A stretch of 39,805 nt of DNA, from positions 1-39,805 of the forward strand of contig CAYFFR010000011.1 of assembly GCA_964342675.1 (NCBI GenBank). Reading direction: 5' to 3'. A model generated the notes under the pieces. The model did not search any database, was not told the origin of the DNA, and saw only the letters and a program-made list of their open reading frames with translations. Source of the stretch: MED-G82 sp964342675 (GTDB taxonomy: Bacteria; Pseudomonadota; Gammaproteobacteria; Magnimaribacterales; D2472). Below, piece by piece: positions 9,063-16,848 of the stretch (position 1 is the first letter of the stretch; every line of letters starts with the position of its first letter). Both the position numbers and the translations under genes were made by a program.

Positions 9063-9815
9063 ATGAAATTAAGTGTCAATCTTAATAAGATTGCATTATT
9101 AAGAAATTCAAGAGGATCGAATCAACCAAATTTACTTGATTATGCATCTGATGCTATTGACCTTGGTGTTGATGGTTTAACACTACATCCAAGACCAGAT
9201 TTAAGACATGCAACCCCAGATGATATTTTTGATATTAGCTCGTTATGTAAAAAATATAAAGTAGAGTTTAATTTAGAGGGAAATCCTTTTTCTAAAAGAT
9301 CAGATAACTATCCAGGTTTCATAGATCTTGTATCTAAATCACTCCCACATCAAGTAACTCTTGTACCAGATAATTCATCTCAATTAACATCAGATCATGG
9401 ATGGAAACCCAAAGATATCAATCGTGAATTTAGTAACATGCTAGTTAATATTCCAAAAAAAACTAGATATATTAGTGTTTTTGTAGATATTGATTTTTAT
9501 GATTTTAAATGTTTCAGTACATCTCCCATAAATGCAATAGAGATATATACAGGACCATTTGCTGATGCTATTAAAAACAATAATATAAATAAGGTTGATG
9601 AATTAAAAAACTCAATTCTTAGGCTTGCAGAAATAGCAAAAAATAATAATTTTAAGATTAACGCTGGCCATGATATAAATTTAAATAACCTACATTTTTT
9701 AAAAGATTGCGGTCTAATTGATGAGGTTTCAATTGGACATGCTATTATTACGGACTCATTAAGATATGGTTATAAAGAGACTATTAAGAAATATTTAGAG
9801 GTAGTTAGATCTTAG
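9063..9815 (+). CDS. pdxJ: Pyridoxine 5'-phosphate synthase
   Basis: A 250-residue TIM-barrel enzyme that condenses 1-deoxyxylulose 5-phosphate with 3-amino-2-oxopropyl phosphate to form pyridoxine 5'-phosphate. It matches PdxJ through the N-terminal LSVNLNKIALLRNSRGSNQP, the GVDGLTLHPRPDLRHATPDD phosphate- and substrate-binding segment, FNLEGNP (catalytic Glu) and NAGHDINLNNL (catalytic His region). The length is near the usual 240-260. Several positions differ from E. coli PdxJ (for example LHPRPD where E. coli has VHLRED), so it belongs to a divergent branch. It follows the NTF2 pair by ten bases and precedes grxD by two. Confidence 0.93.
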   Translation: MKLSVNLNKIALLRNSRGSNQPNLLDYASDAIDLGVDGLTLHPRPDLRHATPDDIFDISSLCKKYKVEFNLEGNPFSKRSDNYPGFIDLVSKSLPHQVTLVPDNSSQLTSDHGWKPKDINREFSNMLVNIPKKTRYISVFVDIDFYDFKCFSTSPINAIEIYTGPFADAIKNNNINKVDELKNSILRLAEIAKNNNFKINAGHDINLNNLHFLKDCGLIDEVSIGHAIITDSLRYGYKETIKKYLEVVRS

Positions 9816-9817
9816 AT

Positions 9818-10141
9818 ATGAATATAGAAGAAAAAATTAAAGAACAAATTAAAAATCATTCAATACTTATATATATGAAAGGATCACCTTATGAACCACA
9901 ATGCGGATTTTCAGCTAAAACTGTTCAAGCTCTTATAGAGTGTGGTGCTGAATTCTCATATGTTGATATTTTATCAAATCCTGATATTAGACAATCATTA
10001 CCCAATGTTTCTGATTGGCCAACATTTCCTCAATTATTTGTAAATGGCGAATTAATTGGCGGTTGTGATATCGTTACACAGATGCATGCCGATAATCAGC
10101 TTAAACCTCTAATTGATAAATCAAATAATAAATCAGGTTAA
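9818..10141 (+). CDS. grxD: Monothiol glutaredoxin (Grx4)
   Basis: A 107-residue monothiol glutaredoxin that binds and transfers [2Fe-2S] clusters with glutathione. The family signature is complete: YMKGSPYEPQCGFSAKTVQ with the CGFS active site, then WPTFPQLFVNGELIGGCDIV, which forms the glutathione site. Its length equals that of E. coli GrxD. It begins two bases after pdxJ. Its stop shares a TTAA with the stop of the convergent bacterioferritin-like gene, so two iron-handling genes sit tail to tail. Confidence 0.95.
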   Translation: MNIEEKIKEQIKNHSILIYMKGSPYEPQCGFSAKTVQALIECGAEFSYVDILSNPDIRQSLPNVSDWPTFPQLFVNGELIGGCDIVTQMHADNQLKPLIDKSNNKSG

Positions 10142-10572
10142 CTGAAATCTTTTAACATTGCTTTTAATTCAAGAGAGTGTTGTTCTTCAGCACCAATCAT
10201 AGTTCTTGAATATTCCTCTAAATATACAGATCGGTTCTCAACTTTATCAAGTAATTTTTTGTAAAGGTTTAATGCATATAACTCATGATCTAATGCTTCA
10301 TCTAAAATATCTTTAATTGTATGCCTATTAGTTTCTTCTATTTTTGCAATTTTTTGACTAGGGTGTCCATCCAATCCAACTATCATCTCGCCAGCTTGTT
10401 GCGCATGTAATAATGATTCTTTAGCTTGATCTTTGAGAAATGTAACAATTGGTATTCTATAAGGTCCACTAATCATAAGAGAGGAGTGTGTATACCTAAC
10501 CACACCAGCTAATTCATACTCCATAATTTCATTTAGAATTCCACAAACTTCATTAGTATTTATTTTTTTCAT
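10138..10572 (-). CDS. Bacterioferritin-like ferritin-superfamily protein
   Basis: A 144-residue four-helix ferritin-like protein. Likely iron-site residues are Glu20 (YELAG), Glu52/His56 (KESLLHAQQ), Glu97 (DHELYAL) and Glu129-x-x-His132 (GAEEQH). The first Glu-His pair is spaced ExxxH rather than the ExxH of E. coli Bfr, so this belongs to a bacterioferritin-related branch rather than classical Bfr. The probable role is iron oxidation and storage or oxidative-stress protection. It has a good promoter at 10599-10627 and a strong Fur box further upstream. It is convergent with grxD. Confidence 0.82.
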   Translation of the reverse strand: MKKINTNEVCGILNEIMEYELAGVVRYTHSSLMISGPYRIPIVTFLKDQAKESLLHAQQAGEMIVGLDGHPSQKIAKIEETNRHTIKDILDEALDHELYALNLYKKLLDKVENRSVYLEEYSRTMIGAEEQHSLELKAMLKDFS

Positions 10573-10598
10573 TTATAAATTCCTATATTTAATATCAT

Positions 10599-10627
10599 AC
10601 TATAAATATATTTATTAATTATGTAAA
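10599..10627 (-). promoter_or_regulatory. Predicted sigma-70 promoter of the bacterioferritin-like gene
   Basis: Read on the minus strand, TTTACA (10627-10622) and TATAGT (10604-10599) are separated by exactly 17 bases. Each hexamer matches the sigma-70 consensus at five of six positions. Transcription would start near 10592, about 20 bases before the start codon at 10572. The Fur box lies about 20 bases upstream of this -35 element. In an AT-rich genome chance matches are common, but spacing and location make this a good candidate. Confidence 0.55.
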
Positions 10628-10647
10628 TAACTGATATAAGGTTATAT

Positions 10648-10666
10648 TTTAATGATAATCATTATT
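10648..10666. promoter_or_regulatory. Fur box (ferric uptake regulator operator)
   Basis: The 19 bases match the classical Fur consensus at 16 of 19 positions, with the central 15 bases (10651-10665) exact. The site lies in the 132-base divergent region between the bacterioferritin-like gene and the MBL-fold gene, 38 bases before the latter's ATG and about 20 bases upstream of the former's predicted -35. That fits repression of the MBL-fold gene and either activation or no effect on the ferritin gene. A weaker AT-rich match continues to about 10690. Operator identity is seen in sequence; the regulatory outcome is inferred. Confidence 0.8.
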
Positions 10667-10704
10667 ATTATGACTTTTATTATCATTTATGAGATTATTG
10701 AATA

Positions 10705-11436
10705 ATGTTAATAATAAGAGGTGATGATTACCAATCTTGGATATATAAATCTGATAATGAAATTATCGTGGTTGATCCATGGTTGACTGAAAAACAAAAA
10801 TTTCCTGGAGCAAGTTGGTTATTAAGTAGATATCAATCAAAACCACATTATTTAGTTAAGCATAATCTCATTAAAAAAGTTACTCATATAATTATTACAG
10901 CTCATTTCTCTGATCATTTAGATTTAGATTCAATCAAAATGTTCCCTAAAGACATACAAATATATACAACTCATCATGCTAGTAAAATTATTAAAAAAGC
11001 TGGATTTAAAAATTGTATTATTGTAAAGCCTGGCGATGAGTATAAATTTAATAATTTTTCATTAAAAATTAATGTAGCCGGAAAACCATACCATACTTCA
11101 ACATTTTCATATTACTTAAAAACAAATAAAACAACTATATTCCATGAACCGCATACCATAGATGATAACTTCAGACCTACTGATAAAATTGATGTTTTAA
11201 TATCTACGATTGATTCCGTGAAGGTTTTAGGTCTCGTTGAAGTATCTATGGATATAAAGAAAACCTCTAAGATTCTTCATAAAAATGAAATCAATTACAT
11301 GATCCCAACTGGAATCCATCCTAATAAAACAAAAGGATTTATAAGGTTGCTTTTATCTATCAAAGAATCTATCTCTACAGAAAAACTTATTCTTCCAATA
11401 TTATGCAAGCATCAATATGATACATTCACAATATAG
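10705..11436 (+). CDS. MBL-fold protein with degenerate metal motif
   Basis: A 243-residue protein that looks like the beta-lactamase-superfamily (UlaG-like) metallo-hydrolase fold: an early VVDPWLTE strand-loop, a THIIITAHFSDHLDLDS core, a TTHH stretch and a late IPTGIHP. The usual HxHxDH motif reads AHFSDH, so the first two metal-binding histidines are missing from their usual positions while Asp-His remains. It may bind a single metal, use other histidines, or be catalytically changed. It lies directly downstream of the Fur box, which suggests iron-responsive expression. The substrate is unknown. Confidence 0.75.
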   Translation: MLIIRGDDYQSWIYKSDNEIIVVDPWLTEKQKFPGASWLLSRYQSKPHYLVKHNLIKKVTHIIITAHFSDHLDLDSIKMFPKDIQIYTTHHASKIIKKAGFKNCIIVKPGDEYKFNNFSLKINVAGKPYHTSTFSYYLKTNKTTIFHEPHTIDDNFRPTDKIDVLISTIDSVKVLGLVEVSMDIKKTSKILHKNEINYMIPTGIHPNKTKGFIRLLLSIKESISTEKLILPILCKHQYDTFTI

Positions 11437-11437
11437 C

Positions 11438-12016
11438 TTATAAATCATTAAAGATTTTACAAAAAACCTTAGCAGTAACTTCTGCATCATATGCTGCTGA
11501 ATGTGCAAGGTCATTATCGTAGTTAATATCTAAACTATTACATATCCTTGATAATACAGTTTGACCTGTGATTAAAGCACCTAATGTCACTGTATCCAAT
11601 ATTGAAAAGGGATGGAATGGAAATTTTTTTATAGCATTTCTTTTAAAAGCTTCTAAGAGAAAAGAGTGATCAAAGTGTGCATTATGTCCTACTAAAATAG
11701 CTCTTGAGCATTCGTAACTACTTCTGTGTAAATTTATAATCTTTGTAATTTTAGTTAATGCATCTTTTTCATTTATTGCATTCCTTAAAGGATGATTTAA
11801 ATCAATCTTTGTTATCTCTAATGATTCACTATCAATCTCAAGATTGGGATATGGTTCAATATGATACCTAGTTAGGCCACCTAAATTAAATTTATCGTTT
11901 TGATAATCAACTAACTGAATGGCTATCTCTAAAATAGGATTATTTTTATAATCTAGACCACCAGTTTCTAAATCAACAATTACTGGTAAATATTTTCTTA
12001 TTCTATTTTTTAACAT
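11438..12016 (-). CDS. rnt: Ribonuclease T
   Basis: A 192-residue DEDDh 3'-5' exonuclease that trims tRNA and other stable RNA 3' ends. Motifs match RNase T: VIVDLETGGLD (catalytic Asp-x-Glu), ILVGHNAHFDHSFL (third catalytic Asp) and LAHSAAYDAEVTAKVFC (His and final Asp). The preceding FPFHPFSILDTVTLGALITG stretch is characteristic of RNase T rather than of the polymerase III epsilon subunit. The length is a little under the usual 210-220 because of a shorter N-terminus. It is monocistronic, with its stop one base from the MBL gene's stop and its start 46 bases from the divergent dehydrogenase. Confidence 0.93.
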   Translation of the reverse strand: MLKNRIRKYLPVIVDLETGGLDYKNNPILEIAIQLVDYQNDKFNLGGLTRYHIEPYPNLEIDSESLEITKIDLNHPLRNAINEKDALTKITKIINLHRSSYECSRAILVGHNAHFDHSFLLEAFKRNAIKKFPFHPFSILDTVTLGALITGQTVLSRICNSLDINYDNDLAHSAAYDAEVTAKVFCKIFNDL

Positions 12017-12062
12017 ATAAATACCTTCTTACAATTATAATAATTATTACAAATTATCTTAT

Positions 12063-13091
12063 ATGAAAATTTTTGATATTACAGATATTGAGTTTAATGG
12101 AGTTAAGGTAGATTCATTAAAGGAATTTCAACACGAAAAGATCCTTGTCTGTGAAGATAAAAAGTGTAATTTTTTATCAATTATTGCAATTCACTCAACT
12201 GAAACTGGTCCTGCAATTGGTGGATGCAGATATAAAGAATATGACTCTTATGAAGAGGGCTTAAAAGATGTATTGCTTTTATCACAATCAATGACCCTAA
12301 AGAATAATATTGTGAACGTACCATTTGGTGGCGGCAAGGCTATAATTTTTAAAAACAAAACAAATATAGAATTTAATTCCAAATTAAAAATTTTTGCTAA
12401 ATTTTTAAATTATCTTAATGGGAAATATTTATCAGCCGAAGATATTGGAGTAACCTTAAAAGATATTCACTATATTTCAAAATATACTGATTTCGTATTA
12501 GATAATGTTGACCCTGGACCATATACTGCAAAAGGAATTTTCTATTCAATCAAACATATAGCTAATGATTTTTTAAATAAAGACCTATCATCTACATCAA
12601 TCTTAGTCCAAGGCGCAGGAAGTGTTGGATTAAATTTATCTAAGTATTTGTTAGAGCATAATTCAAAAGTTTTTATTATTGATCATGATAAAAATAAAGA
12701 GGATAAAGCTATCAGGCTTGGTTGTATAAAGGCTAAAAATATTTTTATTAAGAATGTTGACGTACTTTCTCCTTGTGCAACTGGTAGATTATTGAATGCT
12801 GAATCAATACCTAGATTAAAATGCAAAGCTATTGTTGGGGGTGCAAATAATCAACTATCTAATAATGCAGATGCTGATCTATTACTAAAACAGGAAATAC
12901 TTTATATACCTGATTTTTTAATAAATTCAGGAGGGGTTCTCGGGTTAACGAAAGATCTTCTTTCAAAAAATGATGATGTAATAGAGCAAGATCTTATGAA
13001 CATTGGTAAATTGGTAAGCAAAGTTATAATTGAAGCAAATGATTTATCTGTTCACCCACTTCAATATGTAGAACAGAATTTACTTAATTAG
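12063..13091 (+). CDS. Glu/Leu/Phe/Val dehydrogenase family enzyme (leucine dehydrogenase-like)
   Basis: A 342-residue amino acid dehydrogenase, which reversibly deaminates a branched-chain or aromatic amino acid with NAD+. The substrate domain has GPAIGGCRYKEYDSYEEGLK and the active-site VPFGGGKAII, with its catalytic lysine. The dinucleotide domain has LVQGAGSVGLNLSKYL (about residues 180-195). AIVGGANNQLSNNADADLL and LINSGGVLGL complete the cofactor cleft. The length fits the leucine/phenylalanine dehydrogenase subgroup rather than glutamate dehydrogenase (about 420-450). Whether Leu, Val or Phe is preferred cannot be read. It stands alone between divergent rnt and a convergent reductase ending three bases away. 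Confidence 0.9.
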   Translation: MKIFDITDIEFNGVKVDSLKEFQHEKILVCEDKKCNFLSIIAIHSTETGPAIGGCRYKEYDSYEEGLKDVLLLSQSMTLKNNIVNVPFGGGKAIIFKNKTNIEFNSKLKIFAKFLNYLNGKYLSAEDIGVTLKDIHYISKYTDFVLDNVDPGPYTAKGIFYSIKHIANDFLNKDLSSTSILVQGAGSVGLNLSKYLLEHNSKVFIIDHDKNKEDKAIRLGCIKAKNIFIKNVDVLSPCATGRLLNAESIPRLKCKAIVGGANNQLSNNADADLLLKQEILYIPDFLINSGGVLGLTKDLLSKNDDVIEQDLMNIGKLVSKVIIEANDLSVHPLQYVEQNLLN

Positions 13092-13094
13092 ATC

Positions 13095-14138
13095 TTAATC
13101 AATCACCCCTAATTTTTTTTGAAGTTTTGTGTTTGAAGTTGTGTATCCAAATGGGACTCTTTCACCAGGAAATAGTCTTCTATAAGCCTCTTGTACTGCT
13201 AACGTCGTTTCATGAAAACCACATAAGATTAAATCTAATTTACCCGGATAATCATTGATATCACCTACCGCAAAAATACCGTTTTTTGATGTTTGAAAGT
13301 TTTTTGTATTAACAGAAATTTTCTTTTCATTAAGATCTAATTTCCAATCTAAAATAGGACCTAATTTTTTATTTAATCCAAATAAGAACAATAATTCATC
13401 TGTATTAATTTCAGTTAGTTCCTTTGTATCAAAATTCTTTAAAATGACACCTTGAACAGTATCGGTACCGATAATTGAATCAATCACATATGGTGTCAAT
13501 AATTTGATCTTTCCATCTTTAGCAAGCTTCCTCATTTCTGTTTCAGTATGATGAGCTCCTCTAAATACATCTCTTCTATGAACTAATGTTATAGATTTAG
13601 CAGTTTTAGATAGTTCAACTGACCAATCTAATGCCGAATCTCCTCCACCAAAGATAATGACATCTTTATTTTTATATATATCGACTGACTTAACAGAATA
13701 TGAAACACCTTTATTAATATATTGATCTGGATTGTCTATATTCGGTGGTCTTCTTGGCTCAAATGATCCAGCTCCAGCTGCTATAAATATATTTTTTGAA
13801 GTAAAACTATTGCCTGATGTTGTTTTAATTTCCCATGTAGAAATTCCATTAATATCATTTAACTCAGTAACTTCTTCGACTCTATCATTTAAGTCTATAG
13901 AATAATTAAATGGTTCTATCTGTTTAAGAAGCGAATCAACATGTTCTTGAGCACTTTGAGCAGGAACGCCAGGAATATCATAAATTGGTTTATCTGGATA
14001 AAGTTCAGCACATTGACCTCCAACCTTATCTAGATTATCAATAAGGTGACAATTTAGGCCCAAAAGACCTGCTTCAAATACTGTAAATAGTCCTACTGGA
14101 CCAGCTCCAATAATAAGAATGTCTATATCTTTATTCAT
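13095..14138 (-). CDS. Ferredoxin--NADP+ reductase, thioredoxin-reductase-like
   Basis: A 347-residue two-domain flavoprotein of the TrxR-like ferredoxin/flavodoxin-NADP+ reductase family (YumC type). The FAD domain begins ILIIGAGPVGLFTVFEAGLL and continues KVGGQCAELYPDKPIYDIPG. The NADPH domain has IIFGGGDSALDWSVEL, and the end has IFAVGDINDYPGKLDLI. The redox-active CxxC of thioredoxin reductase is absent, as expected for this reductase family. It would supply reduced ferredoxin or flavodoxin. Its start overlaps the upstream MetRS beta gene by four bases, making it the third gene of the metG run. Confidence 0.9.
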   Translation of the reverse strand: MNKDIDILIIGAGPVGLFTVFEAGLLGLNCHLIDNLDKVGGQCAELYPDKPIYDIPGVPAQSAQEHVDSLLKQIEPFNYSIDLNDRVEEVTELNDINGISTWEIKTTSGNSFTSKNIFIAAGAGSFEPRRPPNIDNPDQYINKGVSYSVKSVDIYKNKDVIIFGGGDSALDWSVELSKTAKSITLVHRRDVFRGAHHTETEMRKLAKDGKIKLLTPYVIDSIIGTDTVQGVILKNFDTKELTEINTDELLFLFGLNKKLGPILDWKLDLNEKKISVNTKNFQTSKNGIFAVGDINDYPGKLDLILCGFHETTLAVQEAYRRLFPGERVPFGYTTSNTKLQKKLGVID

Positions 14139-14479
14139 CTAATTTTATCGCCAGGTTGCGCTCCTGTTTCTGGTGATACAAGATATATATCGCCTGTATC
14201 ATTAGATGCAGCTAGAATCATGCCTTCAGAAATACCAAATTTCATTTTTCTTGGCATTAAATTCGATACTAAAACAACATACTTACCATTTAAATCATCT
14301 GGATCATATTTAGATTTAATACCAGCAAAGACAGTTCTTTTACCAAGATCACCCACATCTAGCTTTATTTCAATTAATTTATCTGCTTCTTCGATATGAT
14401 TTGCTTCTATAATTTGTGCAACTCTTAAATCAATTTTTAAGAAATCATCAATTGTTATTAACTTGTCTCGTTCTTCCAT
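14135..14479 (-). CDS. MetRS C-terminal tRNA-binding domain as a separate protein (beta subunit)
   Basis: A 114-residue OB-fold tRNA-binding protein that corresponds to the C-terminal domain of E. coli MetG. The characteristic stretch runs from ITIDDFLKIDLRVAQIIEA through LVSNLMPRKMKFGISEGMIL to SPETGAQPGDKI. The E. coli domain is joined to the catalytic part through a linker. Here it starts at its own ATG five bases after the stop of the catalytic gene, in a different frame. It probably improves tRNA affinity of MetRS in trans, as a dimer. No clear ribosome-binding site is visible, so expression may depend on coupling to metG. Confidence 0.9.
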   Translation of the reverse strand: MEERDKLITIDDFLKIDLRVAQIIEANHIEEADKLIEIKLDVGDLGKRTVFAGIKSKYDPDDLNGKYVVLVSNLMPRKMKFGISEGMILAASNDTGDIYLVSPETGAQPGDKIR

Positions 14480-14484
14480 TTTGG

Positions 14485-16104
14485 TTAATTTAAATCATTA
14501 ATATTAATTGTATCTAGTCTATCTAATATTGGAACATAATTATTAATTTTGGTATCACCTAAGTCTTTACCTAGAATAGTAAAATCAGGATCTTCAATAT
14601 TAAATTGATTCAATGCCTTATTAGATAAATTAGGCATAACTGGATTTATTAATATACATAAATCTTTGTAGAGATTAATTATAGTAGACGATACCTCTAT
14701 GGCCTCTAAATTATCTAATGTCCATGGTTTTTTATGATTTATATATGAGTTTATATCATCAGCTATGGATAGGATGCTATTTATTGCTTTTGAATATTCA
14801 TTAGCATTATATGATTGAATTATAAAATCATATTTTAATAACTGTTCATGATAAAAATCTTTATCTATTTTATTAGATATATTGTAGTCATTTTTCCTTA
14901 TAAAAGGCTCTAGCCTACTTCCTATATTAAATAATTTACCAACTAGATTTGAATTAATTTTTTGAACATAATCATCAAAATCTAAGTCAATATCTTCAAT
15001 TTTTGAATTCAATTTAGATGCAAAATAATATCTTAGAAGATCTGTATTTTGGTTTTTTGAAAAATTTTTGGCTGTTATAAAGGTGCCTTTAGATTTAGAC
15101 ATTTTTTCTGAATTAATTGAAAGAAATCCATGAGCATGAATTCGATTAGGTATTTTATAGTCAGAATAATACAGTACAGCTGGCCAAAAAAGACCATGAA
15201 AATATATTATATCTTTACCTATAAAGTGATGAATTTCATATTGAGAATCTTTTGACCATAAATCAAGATAATTAACTCCATTCTGATCAGCCCAGTTTTT
15301 TGTTGATGCTATGTATCCAACAGGTGCATCCAGCCAGACGTAGAAGTACTTATCTTTCTGATCAGGTATTTCAAATCCAAAATAAGGTTTATCTCTCGAA
15401 ATATTCCAATCCTTTAGCTCACCCTTTAACCATTCATTAAGTTTACTTTTTACAGATGGTTGTAAACTTGCTTTATTAATAAAATTTTTTAATATCTGCT
15501 TAAATTTACTAAGTTTAAAAAATACTTGATCAGTCTTTTTTAGTATAGGTGTTGTTGATGATAATATGGATTTAGGATTTATAACTGATTCAGTAGGATA
15601 TGTTGATCCGCATTTCTCACATGCATCTCCATATTGATTCTCAGCTTTACACTTAGGACAAGTTCCGATTATGTACCTATCAGCTAAGAACATACTTTCA
15701 GTTTCATCAAAAAATTGTTCAATTTCTTTTGTATACACGAGATTATTTTTACAAAGACATTCGTAAATATTATTAACTATATCTTTATTCTCTTTAGAGT
15801 GAGTTGTGTGATAGTTTGTGTAATCAATACTAAACTTCATAAAATCTTCGATATGTTCTTTTTGTATTTTCTTAGTAAATTTTTCTGGGTCTTCATTACA
15901 TTCAGCTGCTTTAATCATAATTGGCGCACCATGAGCGTCATCTGCACAAAAATATAAAATATTATGCCCTTGTAATTTTTTCGCTCTTACGAAAATATCT
16001 GTTTGAACATGCTCTAGCATGTGACCTAAATGGATAGGCCCATTTGCATAGGGAAGAGCTGTTGTTACTAAGATGTCTTTTTGTTTATTTTTGGCCACTA
16101 TCAA
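14485..16104 (-). CDS. metG: Methionine--tRNA ligase, catalytic subunit
   Basis: A 539-residue class I synthetase that charges tRNA-Met. It shows ALPYANGPIHLGHM (HIGH signature), the zinc knuckle CPKCKAENQYGDACEKCGST, DAPVGYIAS, and KMSKSKGTF (KMSKS loop). The length stops where the anticodon-binding helical domain ends; E. coli MetG has 677 residues including a fused C-terminal tRNA-binding domain, which here is the next gene. The first in-frame start is TTG at 16104; GTG at 16098 (giving MAKNKQKDILVTTALPYANG) is equally or more likely. It is divergent from mrp with about 40 bases between, as in E. coli. Confidence 0.96.
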   Translation of the reverse strand: MIVAKNKQKDILVTTALPYANGPIHLGHMLEHVQTDIFVRAKKLQGHNILYFCADDAHGAPIMIKAAECNEDPEKFTKKIQKEHIEDFMKFSIDYTNYHTTHSKENKDIVNNIYECLCKNNLVYTKEIEQFFDETESMFLADRYIIGTCPKCKAENQYGDACEKCGSTYPTESVINPKSILSSTTPILKKTDQVFFKLSKFKQILKNFINKASLQPSVKSKLNEWLKGELKDWNISRDKPYFGFEIPDQKDKYFYVWLDAPVGYIASTKNWADQNGVNYLDLWSKDSQYEIHHFIGKDIIYFHGLFWPAVLYYSDYKIPNRIHAHGFLSINSEKMSKSKGTFITAKNFSKNQNTDLLRYYFASKLNSKIEDIDLDFDDYVQKINSNLVGKLFNIGSRLEPFIRKNDYNISNKIDKDFYHEQLLKYDFIIQSYNANEYSKAINSILSIADDINSYINHKKPWTLDNLEAIEVSSTIINLYKDLCILINPVMPNLSNKALNQFNIEDPDFTILGKDLGDTKINNYVPILDRLDTININDLN

Positions 16105-16143
16105 ATCAGTAAATCAGTTATTATATGAGAAAACAAGTTATTT

Positions 16144-16848
16144 ATGGCTGTCAAGAAAATTATTGCTATAGCTTCTGCAAAAGGTGGTGTAGGTAAATCA
16201 TCTGTCTGTTCACATATTGCTTTTCATATGGCAAAAGATCATAAGGTTGGAATTCTTGATGCAGATATCTATGGCCCTAACCAGCATTTAATTTTTAACT
16301 TAGAAAATCATAAACCATCAATAAAAGATAAAGATGGCTCTAAATTATTTGAGCCATGTATATCAAACAATATCAAGATTAATGGTATGGGATTTATTTT
16401 AGACTCAGAAAAAGCTGCAATCTGGAGAGGACCAATGCTGAGTGGAGCTATTAAACAATTGATGGATGTCACCATCTGGGGATCATTAGATTATTTATTT
16501 ATTGATATGCCGCCAGGTACTGGAGATGCTTATTTAACTGTCTCTTCTGAACTTAAACCAGATGCAGCCATCCTCATTACAACAAATAGCACTCTTTCTA
16601 TAAGTGACACACTAAAATCAAAAATAACATTTGATAAATTAAAAATCCCAATACCAGGTTTTATTGTTAATATGGAAAGAGAAATAAAAAATAGCGAATA
16701 TTTATTAGACCCACAATATATGAGCCAATTATTGAATTTAAATTATATTGATTCTATTCCTGATACAGATATTATTAGGTATTTCCAATTTCAAAAATCA
16801 AAGAAACTTTTAGAAAATATAAATAAATTTATTAAGAATGAAATATAA
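16144..16848 (+). CDS. Mrp/ApbC-like P-loop ATPase, shortened and lacking the CxxC motif
   Basis: A 234-residue member of the Mrp/NBP35 family of iron-sulfur carrier ATPases. The deviant Walker A ASAKGGVGKSS lies at residues 10-20, followed by DADIYGPNQH, WRGPMLSGAIKQ and FIDMPPGTGDA, all diagnostic of Mrp. It differs from E. coli Mrp (369 residues) in two ways: the N-terminal MIP18-like domain is absent, and the segment after FIVNM that normally holds the cluster-binding CxxC reads EREIKNSEYLLDP. Cluster carriage in the usual way is therefore doubtful. Divergent pairing with metG supports orthology to mrp. Confidence 0.88.
   Translation: MAVKKIIAIASAKGGVGKSSVCSHIAFHMAKDHKVGILDADIYGPNQHLIFNLENHKPSIKDKDGSKLFEPCISNNIKINGMGFILDSEKAAIWRGPMLSGAIKQLMDVTIWGSLDYLFIDMPPGTGDAYLTVSSELKPDAAILITTNSTLSISDTLKSKITFDKLKIPIPGFIVNMEREIKNSEYLLDPQYMSQLLNLNYIDSIPDTDIIRYFQFQKSKKLLENINKFIKNEI

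Noticed and set aside
1..9815. A full coenzyme F420 biosynthesis and usage locus
   Set aside because: Only FO synthase is visible; none of the flanking genes is a recognised F420 biosynthesis or F420-dependent enzyme.
14475..14490. Sequencing frameshift as the cause of the split MetRS
   Set aside because: Both proteins have complete domains and plausible ends, and the downstream gene has its own ATG; kept only as a less likely alternative.
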